From an uncultured bacterium (GTDB taxonomy: Bacteria > Patescibacteriota > Minisyncoccia > Phycocordibacterales > UBA918): a stretch of 23,886 bases of DNA. Numbering within the stretch: the first letter of the stretch is position 1; each line of letters starts with the position of its first letter. The DNA lies in contig CAJXAG010000012.1 in assembly GCA_913050645.1 (NCBI GenBank), forward strand, positions 1-23,886, written 5' to 3'. This document shows positions 18,400 to 23,886 of this stretch, piece after piece. The translations under genes were made by a program, and so were the position numbers. The notes beneath the pieces are model-generated. The model saw only the letters and a list, made by a program, of their open reading frames with translations. It ran no database searches and had not been told where the DNA came from.

Positions 18400-19506
18400 A
18401 TGGAATCATTATCAGCAAATGTGCTTGCTGCACTACCGGAGCTTTTAGCGACGCTACCGTACTTCGGTGAAATAAATACAACCCCGTACATTGCAGCGGT
18501 GGGTATATTTATTGGGCTTTCGGTGCTCTTTAAGGTGGTGCTGGTAGTACTCCTTGCTCGTCTACGGCATCTTTCTACCAAAACAACGACTGATGTTGAC
18601 GATGTGATCATTGCAGCACTTTCAGGTGTACGAACATGGGTGTATACACTTGTTTCGCTATATATTGCGTTACAGTTTTTTGCGTTGCCGAACACGGCAG
18701 ACAAAATACTGACAGCCCTCACATTGTTTGCGGTTGCATGGCAGGCAATAGAGATTGCACTGTGCTTTGTTGAATATGGTGCTATGCGCTTTCTTGAGAA
18801 AGATGAAGACGGTGACGGAGAGGTTGATCCAAATGCGGCAACTGCATCACACATGGTAACGCTTCTTGCACGCATTGCACTTTGGGGTTTTGGTATTATT
18901 TTTGTGCTTTCAAATCTCGGTATCGATGTAACCTCGCTTATAGCAGGGCTTGGTATCGGTGGTATTGCTATTGCGTTTGCGCTGCAAGGGGTGCTTTCTG
19001 ATCTATTTGCTTCATTCTCTATTTATGCAGATAAGCCGTTTCGTATCGGTGATTATGTGGTGATTGGTACTGATGGGGGTACAGTTGAGAAGATTGGGGT
19101 AAAGACGACACGTATTCGGACACTACAGGGTGAAGAGCTGGTCGTAAGTAACGCTGAACTTACCACCGCACGTGTACAGAATTTCAAGAAAATGGAAGAG
19201 CGACGTGGAGCGGTGCAGTTTGGTGTCACGTACGAGACATCACATGACCTGGTGAAGCAGATTAACGGCATTGTAGAGCGTATTTTTGAGGCTATAGAAG
19301 GTGCCCGTCTTGACCGAGTGCATTTCACCGCTTTTGGTGATTCAGCACTGTTATTTGATGTGGTCTTTTATGTTGAGTCCGCAGCGTATGCAGACTTTCT
19401 TGACCGACAGCAGCAGTTTAACTTTGAACTGATGGATAAGTTTGCTGAATTAGGGATAGAGTTCGCATATCCTACTCAAATGGTGTATCACAAAGCAAGT
19501 GCATAG
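18400..19506 (+). CDS. MscS-family mechanosensitive channel
   Basis: A 368-residue small-conductance mechanosensitive channel. Three or more membrane helices (about 30-55, 75-95, 105-127, 152-172) precede the pore-lining helix with the Gly/Ala pattern IAGLGIGGIAIAFALQG (about 181-197), followed by the beta domain (FRIGDYVVIGTDGGTVEKIG) and the C-terminal alpha/beta vestibule. It releases solutes on hypo-osmotic shock. Between membrane segments, residues 135-143 (DEDGDGEVD) form an EF-hand-like DxDxDG loop, unusual for bacterial MscS. No ribosome site is seen before ATG 18400. A bidirectional terminator follows. Confidence 0.9.
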   Translation: MESLSANVLAALPELLATLPYFGEINTTPYIAAVGIFIGLSVLFKVVLVVLLARLRHLSTKTTTDVDDVIIAALSGVRTWVYTLVSLYIALQFFALPNTADKILTALTLFAVAWQAIEIALCFVEYGAMRFLEKDEDGDGEVDPNAATASHMVTLLARIALWGFGIIFVLSNLGIDVTSLIAGLGIGGIAIAFALQGVLSDLFASFSIYADKPFRIGDYVVIGTDGGTVEKIGVKTTRIRTLQGEELVVSNAELTTARVQNFKKMEERRGAVQFGVTYETSHDLVKQINGIVERIFEAIEGARLDRVHFTAFGDSALLFDVVFYVESAAYADFLDRQQQFNFELMDKFAELGIEFAYPTQMVYHKASA

Positions 19507-19522
19507 ATTGGTATAGCAGATA

Positions 19523-19550
19523 ACAAAAAACCGGCAGTCGCCGGTTTTTG
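19523..19550. terminator. Bidirectional terminator
   Basis: AAAAACCGGC-AGTC-GCCGGTTTTT between the convergent MscS gene and the next minus-strand gene. Confidence 0.85.
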
Positions 19551-20342
19551 TTAAGTCTTGTCTTCAAGAGTTTGCGAAGGCGAAGGATTAAGATCAAGCA
19601 GGCGAGATCGGGCGTGGAGCACTCTCTCGTAGTATGGTTCTTCAAGACTGGATCCCACAATGCGACCTGCTGTTGCTGCAAGGGCGCTTCGACCGTGCGA
19701 TTGAAAGAGTGTTTTTAGTTCCTCTGTTGTGACTCCTTCAATTCTGCGTATATCGCCAAGGATTTCTCCAGTAGCCACAAAGTCGTCTTGTACATCGGAC
19801 GGTAGTGTTTTCACAGCTTCCTGTTCAACTTGTGTGATTGAATACAAGTCTTGGACAGTGCGCTCTGCAAGTGCGTGGGCAAAACCTTCGTCAGAAACAG
19901 CACTTCCAAATGCTTGTCGAATTGTAAACGCAGCTTCGACCTCAAATGGTTGCCACATGTTGTTGTATGAGGCTATATGCGTACCACTTGCGGTAATTGC
20001 TTGTAGGAAGTCACGTGCGAGTGTGTCAGCATATTCACCATGTTGCGTAAGATCATCTACTTCTGCAACAGCTAAAATATTTGCGGCGGTAGGAAGATCT
20101 CCATCTATTCTGAGTGCCAGTTGAAGCTTGTTTAAGGCAGCGGTAATATACTCCGCTTGTGTGATATTAATCCCAAGTTCGCGTAATTGCTCCTGATAGT
20201 ATGCAAACGGTTTAATCGTTTTGGTGTCACGTATGTCTTGATCAAGCTGATCTGCAATTTCAATAATATTGTCATTGGAGAGTGTTGGCTCTCGCTCTGG
20301 CGTGCTAGGAGAATGATTCTCCGCCGGTATCATTTCTTTCAT
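19551..20342 (-). CDS. Hypothetical helical protein, 263 residues
   Basis: A soluble, acidic, mostly helical protein with no signal peptide, membrane span or catalytic motif that I recognise. The N-terminal 30 residues (after MKEMIPAENHSPSTP) are Pro/Ser-rich and probably disordered. ATG 20342 was chosen because TATACT ends exactly 6 nt upstream on the minus strand, a leaderless arrangement also seen at four plus-strand genes; a longer frame to 20375 would start inside the promoter. It lies downstream of, and on the same strand as, the protease gene, but has its own promoter. Confidence 0.6.
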   Translation of the reverse strand: MKEMIPAENHSPSTPEREPTLSNDNIIEIADQLDQDIRDTKTIKPFAYYQEQLRELGINITQAEYITAALNKLQLALRIDGDLPTAANILAVAEVDDLTQHGEYADTLARDFLQAITASGTHIASYNNMWQPFEVEAAFTIRQAFGSAVSDEGFAHALAERTVQDLYSITQVEQEAVKTLPSDVQDDFVATGEILGDIRRIEGVTTEELKTLFQSHGRSALAATAGRIVGSSLEEPYYERVLHARSRLLDLNPSPSQTLEDKT

Positions 20343-20348
20343 GTTTTC

Positions 20349-20354
20349 AGTATA
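20349..20354 (-). promoter_or_regulatory. Leaderless -10 element (minus strand)
   Basis: TATACT on the minus strand, 6 nt before the ATG at 20342. Confidence 0.5.
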
Positions 20355-20396
20355 ACACTTCACAAAAAGCCACAAGCTTGCTTGCAGCTTTATGTG

Positions 20397-21455
20397 TTAC
20401 TCTAATTCTTTTTCAAGTATTCCCCGCAAGAACGGTTCAAGCGTTTCTTTAAATAATTTTGATCGATAGGGAAGGTTGGCACCAAGGTACGAATCGAGGG
20501 TAAAACCCGTTTCTTCTTGTATGGTTCGGTCAACGTACGACAGTGTGAGCGCACGGAGACTTCCGCTTCCAAACTGCTCATCGTCGCCTTTAGTTGAAAT
20601 GATCCCAATGGTTTCACCGTTGGTATTTAATACTGGTCCTCCCGAGGAACCTTGTTCACCAACCGGTGAGCCACTGATGGTCATGAGGTCAGCAAGGTTT
20701 GAACCAAAGGTCATGAGCTCTGCAATACGGGTCCGTACTTTTACGGGAATGAGATCGACATTCAAATCGCCAGAGGCAAAAAGTTCTTCAGCAGGATACC
20801 CGGCTGCGTGTATGGGATCACCAATTGCATTAATTGAAATCAGTTCAGTATTGATTGCCAAAGCAGGGAAGTAGCGTGGCATTGGTTTATTGTTAAGGCC
20901 CGCAGTGACATACAAAAGTGCATAGTCACGTTCACCGGTGCCGCTTGGGTTCGGTGCATCAATCAGTGCTGCATATTTTTGTATCCAAGCTGGAGAGATG
21001 TATAAGAGGTCAGCTTTGTAGGTTGGTGTGGCTGGATTACCCGTGCGAATGATGCAGTCGGTGGATCCCTCAACCGTTTCCAAGAGGAGAAACTGTGCAA
21101 CGTGTGCGTTGGTCAGGATAATGCCGTCAGGATTGATAAAAAAGCCAGTACCAGTGGTAGTACGTGTGTATGTGTCAGTGGTGTAGGTACAGAATATGTT
21201 TACCAGAGCTTCTACAGGGTCAGTAACATAGGTAGATGTGGCTTGGCTATTGATGACGTTACCTGTTTGATACGCAGCGTTTTGTAGAAGGATTTGCGGG
21301 ATCGATTCATATGCAGAAGAAAGTTTTGCAAGTGTCGAAGCTTCTGACACAGCGTCTTCTTGTGTGAATAGTGATTCAACACCATCTGCAAGCGAGTTGG
21401 TGAGTGCTAGGTAGGCAGAAAAAAAAGCGATGAATAATTCTCCGAGGAATTGCAT
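20397..21455 (-). CDS. Trypsin-like (DegP/HtrA-type) serine protease
   Basis: A 352-residue protease with a hydrophobic N-terminal anchor or signal (about residues 3-22), so it probably acts outside the membrane. Catalytic residues are H118 (ILTNAHV), D177 (ERDYALL) and S271 (GSSGGPV), in the order of chymotrypsin-fold enzymes. No PDZ domain follows, so it is shorter than classical DegP. ATG 21455 was chosen because TACAAT (minus, 21465-21470) lies 9 nt before it; GTG 21464 is adjacent to the -10 box. It shares its upstream region with the divergent HTH/LAGLIDADG-like gene. Confidence 0.85.
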   Translation of the reverse strand: MQFLGELFIAFFSAYLALTNSLADGVESLFTQEDAVSEASTLAKLSSAYESIPQILLQNAAYQTGNVINSQATSTYVTDPVEALVNIFCTYTTDTYTRTTTGTGFFINPDGIILTNAHVAQFLLLETVEGSTDCIIRTGNPATPTYKADLLYISPAWIQKYAALIDAPNPSGTGERDYALLYVTAGLNNKPMPRYFPALAINTELISINAIGDPIHAAGYPAEELFASGDLNVDLIPVKVRTRIAELMTFGSNLADLMTISGSPVGEQGSSGGPVLNTNGETIGIISTKGDDEQFGSGSLRALTLSYVDRTIQEETGFTLDSYLGANLPYRSKLFKETLEPFLRGILEKELE

Positions 21456-21464
21456 AATGCCCAC

Positions 21465-21492
21465 ATTGTATCATGGTGTTGTATTATTTGAA
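21465..21492 (-). promoter_or_regulatory. Promoter of the protease gene
   Basis: On the minus strand, TTCAAA (21487-21492), a 16-nt spacer and TACAAT (21465-21470). Its -35 overlaps the -35 of the divergent plus-strand promoter. Confidence 0.45.
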
Positions 21493-21516
21493 CCTTTCTA
21501 TATATATTGATACACT
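21488..21516 (+). promoter_or_regulatory. Promoter of the HTH/LAGLIDADG-like gene 2
   Basis: TTGAAC (21488-21493), a 17-nt spacer and TACACT (21511-21516), with ATG 21525 only 8 nt beyond; nearly leaderless. Confidence 0.6.
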
Positions 21517-21524
21517 ATTAATAT

Positions 21525-22196
21525 ATGGCGTATCCTGAGCTAAAAGCAAAAGCAGTAAAACTTCGAAAAGCAGGCTATTCGTACAACCTCATTTCAGAAA
21601 AACTGGATGTTTCAAAAAGTACCCTGCACTACTGGCTTGCGAAAATCCCCTATACACCTAATGAAGTAGTAAAAGCACGTATTGGAGCTGCACGAGCACG
21701 TTCTGGTGAAGTGAAGCACCAACAGAAACTAGCTTCGTATAAACAGGCACAAGAACTTGCGGTTGCAGATATTGGAACATTTACAGAGCGTGACCTGTTT
21801 ATGCTTGGTCTTGGGCTATATATTGGAGAAGGGGAGAAAAATGAAGTAGTGGGAATAATAAATTCTGACCCAAGGATAATTGTTGCTTCTATGAAGTGGT
21901 TGCAGCAGGTTTGTGGTTTACAACTGGAAAATTTTACACTTGCAATACATCTGTATCCTGACAACAACATTGCAGCAAGTTTAAAATACTGGTCAGATAT
22001 CACGGGAATTCCACGTACGCAGTTCGGCAAGACACAGGTAGACCGACGTGAAAATAAAAAAATGGCGAAACGTAGAAAATTACCACATGGCACTGCACAC
22101 CTACGGGTAAAGAGTAATGGCAAAAAGGAATTTGGTGTGCTATTATCTCGCCGCATCCGCGCATGGATGGATATTGCATTAGATGTAAAAATATAG
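21525..22196 (+). CDS. HTH protein with LAGLIDADG-like domain (copy 2)
   Basis: A 223-residue protein. Residues 3-40 are a resolvase/Hin-like helix-turn-helix (AVKLRKAGYSYNLISEKLDV, then SKSTLHYWL). After a basic linker the C-terminal domain starts with LFMLGLGLYIGEGEKN (G101-E-G103), resembling the acidic LAGLIDADG helix end, followed by GIINSDPRIIVASMKWL, a repeated pattern of homing-endonuclease-like proteins, and by QFGKT. It keeps GEG and NSDP, which copy 1 has lost. It ends 16 nt before tRNA-Gly(TCC), which carries the long element E3, the same arrangement as copy 1 with tRNA-Gly(GCC). Nuclease or regulator; not decided. Confidence 0.7.
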   Translation: MAYPELKAKAVKLRKAGYSYNLISEKLDVSKSTLHYWLAKIPYTPNEVVKARIGAARARSGEVKHQQKLASYKQAQELAVADIGTFTERDLFMLGLGLYIGEGEKNEVVGIINSDPRIIVASMKWLQQVCGLQLENFTLAIHLYPDNNIAASLKYWSDITGIPRTQFGKTQVDRRENKKMAKRRKLPHGTAHLRVKSNGKKEFGVLLSRRIRAWMDIALDVKI

Positions 22197-22212
22197 TTAA
22201 ATACATCTCACT

Positions 22213-22283
22213 GCGGGATTAGTTAAATGGTATAATGCGACGCTTCCAACGTTGAGTCAGGAGTTCGATTCCCCTATCCCGCA
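22213..22283 (+). tRNA. tRNA-Gly(TCC)
   Basis: Acceptor GCGGGAT/ATCCCGC, D-stem GTTA/TAAT, anticodon stem CGACG/CGTTG with loop CTTCCAA (TCC), T-loop TTCGATT, discriminator A; no CCA encoded. The T-stem AGGAG/CCCCT has one A-C mismatch at 52/62. The trailing sequence is part of element E3. Confidence 0.93.
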
Positions 22284-22530
22284 CACGTAAAATTAACCGC
22301 CTTCGGGCGGTTTTTACGTGTGTGGAATAGGGGCGCAGCTTTGCGTATGCAAAGCGTTGCACGAATCGAAAAGCTTTTGTGGGATTTCTGGAGCTTGCGA
22401 ACAAACATATCCAAAAGGCTTCAATAGTCTGGGAGACTATTGAAGAAGGTTAACTAGTATTTTGAAGAATGATAAATACTGATAACCTGAACAGCGTCTG
22501 TAGGACGGACTGATCCTGTAAGGATCGATT
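22264..22530 (+). mobile_element. tRNA-seated structured element E3
   Basis: The same order of parts as E1: tRNA end; terminator within an inverted repeat of the tRNA end (CGTGTGTGGAATAGGGG near 22316-22333 mirrors the acceptor 3' strand with few mismatches); hairpin GCTTTGC/GCAAAGC; inverted T-loop GAATCGAA (22363-22370); GCTTTTG/AAAAGGC stem; 11-bp hairpin (22419-22429 with 22435-22445); AGTATTT/AAATACT hairpin; terminal hairpin GATCCT-GTA-AGGATC. 22441-22513 is identical to 7854-7926. Unlike E1 and E2 the right end keeps only TCGATT, not a full tRNA 3' copy, so this side has probably decayed. Confidence 0.75.
22290..22316 (+). terminator. Terminator after tRNA-Gly(TCC)
   Basis: AACCGCC-TTCG-GGCGGTT with flanking A and T runs. 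Confidence 0.85.
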
Positions 22531-22625
22531 TCCTTACATTAGAAACTTGCGCCAGGAGATAGCACCAGATAATGCTACTAATTCTAATAAGCGGGGTGCC
22601 ACGAGCATGATAGCTACCCAAACCC
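22531..22625. other. Gene-less stretch after E3
   Basis: A loose TTAGAA/TTCTAA pair and GCACC/GGTGC pair suggest remnant structure, but no gene, repeat or known RNA is seen. A weak promoter TTGCTT-17-TACTTT (22626-22654) follows it. Confidence 0.3.
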
Positions 22626-22676
22626 TTGCTTTTCTCACGACTTTACGCTACTTTTCGTTACAGAAGGAGAGTTAAT

Positions 22677-23030
22677 ATGACTCATGAACATCAAGATAGT
22701 ATTGATTCCAAATCTGCCCTCGATCGAGCAGTAGATAGTGTTGCAATACCTGAATTTACGAAACGTGCGTTGCGTGTTGGCTATATAGGACTTGTTGCAT
22801 TGATAGTGTTTGCCGTGAGTATTTTCTACGGTTTCCCACTGGTGCAGACATGTGTGGAGACACAAGGTGCTATGTCTTGTGGAGATAAAGAGTACATTGT
22901 CGAAGCTCTTGCGTTTTTCTCTGGGCTACTTGTTCTTTTTGCACTACTGGCACTTATGAGCTTGTTGCCCCAACGTTTGCTGTGGGGTTGGGGTAAATCA
23001 TTTCAGCTTCAAAGAGAGGCGAGAAAATAA
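22677..23030 (+). CDS. Small two-span membrane protein
   Basis: A 117-residue protein. AAGGAG lies 7 nt before ATG 22677. Two hydrophobic helices (about residues 33-58 and 76-103) are joined by a short external loop with two cysteines (TCVETQGAMSCGDK) that could form a disulfide. Both ends are charged and cytoplasmic. No family recognised. A terminator follows 20 nt after the stop. Confidence 0.65.
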   Translation: MTHEHQDSIDSKSALDRAVDSVAIPEFTKRALRVGYIGLVALIVFAVSIFYGFPLVQTCVETQGAMSCGDKEYIVEALAFFSGLLVLFALLALMSLLPQRLLWGWGKSFQLQREARK

Positions 23031-23049
23031 TTCTCGTGCTCGTTACTCA

Positions 23050-23074
23050 AACGACCCCAACGGGGTCGTTTTCT
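23050..23074 (+). terminator. Intrinsic terminator
   Basis: AACGACCCC-AA-CGGGGTCGTT followed by TTC(T)4; its position overlaps the expected -35 of the thymidine kinase promoter. Confidence 0.85.
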
Positions 23075-23079
23075 TTTGC

Positions 23080-23091
23080 TACAATACACCC
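23080..23091 (+). promoter_or_regulatory. Leaderless -10 element of tdk
   Basis: TACAAT (23080-23085), then 6 nt and ATG 23092, with no ribosome site. Confidence 0.55.
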
Positions 23092-23682
23092 ATGGCAAAA
23101 CTATACTTTTCATATGCTGCGATGAATGCTGGTAAGTCAACATTGCTCCTGCAGGTGGCACATAATTACCTCGAACGCGAAATGGCGGTTTATATTCTAA
23201 ACTCGGCACTCGATAATCGTTTTGGTGCGCGAAAGGTCGCATCACGTATTGGTATCGAAAAGGAAGCTGATACGTTTGATCAAGAAAGTAATCTCCGACA
23301 GATGATCGATACACAGGAGCCGAAACCCGCATGTGTACTTATTGACGAAGCGCACTGGCTTACTGCAGAACAGGTCGAGCAACTTGCACGCGCGGTTGAT
23401 GAGTTACGTATTCCTATATTGACGTACGGTCTACGGACTGACTTTAAGGGCGAACTTTTTTCGGGATCAGAGCGACTCCTGGCACTTGCTGACGAACTAC
23501 GCGAAATCCGCACCGTCTGTGGCTGTGGCCGGAAGGCGATTATGACGCTGCGTACTGATGGAGAGGGAAATGTACTCGCAGATGGTCCACAAACACAAAT
23601 AGGGGGCAATGAAGCGTACGTATCGGTCTGTCGTAATCATTGGCAGCAAGGAATCGACAGTGGGACAGTCAGCTACAGCTGA
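23092..23682 (+). CDS. tdk: Thymidine kinase (type II)
   Basis: A 196-residue thymidine kinase, ATP plus thymidine to dTMP, for pyrimidine salvage, important in an organism with few biosynthetic genes. The phosphate-binding loop is AAMNAGKST (residues 9-17, with Ala in place of the first Gly, as in the E. coli enzyme); the Mg2+ segment is VLIDEAHWL; then YGLRTDFKGELFSGS. The structural zinc site is intact: CGCGRKA supplies two Cys and VCRNHW a Cys and a His. The lasso region IGGNEAYVSVC is present. The length matches the family. The gene looks leaderless. Confidence 0.95.
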   Translation: MAKLYFSYAAMNAGKSTLLLQVAHNYLEREMAVYILNSALDNRFGARKVASRIGIEKEADTFDQESNLRQMIDTQEPKPACVLIDEAHWLTAEQVEQLARAVDELRIPILTYGLRTDFKGELFSGSERLLALADELREIRTVCGCGRKAIMTLRTDGEGNVLADGPQTQIGGNEAYVSVCRNHWQQGIDSGTVSYS

Positions 23683-23731
23683 TAAAGCAGAAATGTTATT
23701 CATACAAAGTAAAAGAGCCCCGGCCGAGTTC

Positions 23732-23751
23732 TGAAGTGATACGGATCACTT
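23732..23751. repeat. Hairpin GAAGTGAT-ACGG-ATCACTTC
   Basis: A perfect 8-bp stem after tdk, followed by a run of A. On the minus strand it would be preceded by a T run, so it is not a clear terminator for tdk. Confidence 0.5.
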
Positions 23752-23757
23752 CAAAAA

Positions 23758-23791
23758 AAGAATAAAACCCCCGGCTGAGGGGTTTTATTTA
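23758..23791 (+). terminator. Terminator after tdk
   Basis: AATAAAACCCC pairs with GGGGTTTTATT around CGGCTGA, followed by TA. Confidence 0.75.
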
Positions 23792-23835
23792 CTCCCCACA
23801 AATACCCCGCGGCGTAAGCCCGGGGATGGATGGAG
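23792..23835 (+). repeat. GC-rich bulged hairpin motif, copy M2
   Basis: Outer CTCC/GGAG; inner CCCCG-C-GGC-GTAA-GCC-CGGGG with the one-base bulge in the same place as M1 (17671-17714), and the shared GGGGATG after the inner stem. Further hairpins CTATCG/CGATAG and ACGTAGC/GCTACGT follow up to the window end, which cuts off the rest. Confidence 0.65.
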
Positions 23836-23886
23836 TTTGCCTATCGTGATAGCGATAGGTGTTACGTAGCAAGCTACGTAACTTGG

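Overview
The window looks like a chromosomal segment of a Candidate Phyla Radiation (Patescibacteria) bacterium, probably of the Parcubacteria type. This is inferred from gene content and gene style; there is no rRNA gene to confirm it. Supporting signs are short genes, TrmB-like regulators, an HTH plus LAGLIDADG-like gene family, a sigma factor paired with a DUF5667-like membrane protein, tRNAs without encoded CCA, intrinsic terminators after most units, and many promoters whose -10 box lies only 6-11 nt from the ATG. The standard bacterial code fits, with TGA read as stop.

Layout. 1-61: the 5' part of a minus-strand tRNA-Arg with a structured leader. 313-504: small membrane protein. 541-4145: two minus-strand TrmB-like regulators flank a gene-less ~700-nt transcription unit (strong promoter, many hairpins, terminator) and an operon of four very small proteins behind a switch-like leader. 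4308-6609: a Mesh1-like alarmone hydrolase, a hypothetical protein, a zinc-ribbon peptide, a cupin and a Nudix hydrolase. 6695-6875: a 181-bp MITE-like repeat, with its twin at 17945-18125. 6954-7957: HTH/LAGLIDADG-like gene, tRNA-Gly(GCC) and a structured element that duplicates the tRNA 3' end. 8422-10713: phosphotransacetylase, a polytopic membrane protein and a YraN-family protein, carrying a cluster of 12 parS-like palindromes. 10769-13570: a deoxyribosyltransferase-like protein, tRNA-Pro(TGG) with a short relative of the tRNA element, then a hypothetical gene and a Phd/RelE pair lying between a truncated and an intact copy of the start of corA. 13708-16673: alpha/beta hydrolase, ECF-like sigma factor and its probable membrane partner. 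16720-18130: a zinc-binding hypothetical, a small basic ORF, an island of very strong hairpins and the second MITE copy. 18400-21455: an MscS channel with an EF-hand-like loop, a hypothetical and a DegP/trypsin-like protease. 21525-22530: a second HTH/LAGLIDADG-like gene, tRNA-Gly(TCC) and a third copy of the tRNA element. 22677-23886: a two-TM protein, thymidine kinase and a second copy of a GC-rich bulged hairpin first seen at 17671.

The most unusual features are: (i) the family of small structured elements seated in tRNA T-loops, with duplicated tRNA 3' ends, an inverted T-loop copy and hairpins whose arms change together between copies, the long form being linked to the HTH/LAGLIDADG-like genes; (ii) the dense parS-like cluster running through coding sequence; (iii) the unidentified large non-coding transcript and the switch-like leader after it; and (iv) the MITE pair with 5-bp target duplications and compensatory changes. 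All functional statements come from reading the sequence and from knowledge of the families; no database search was run.
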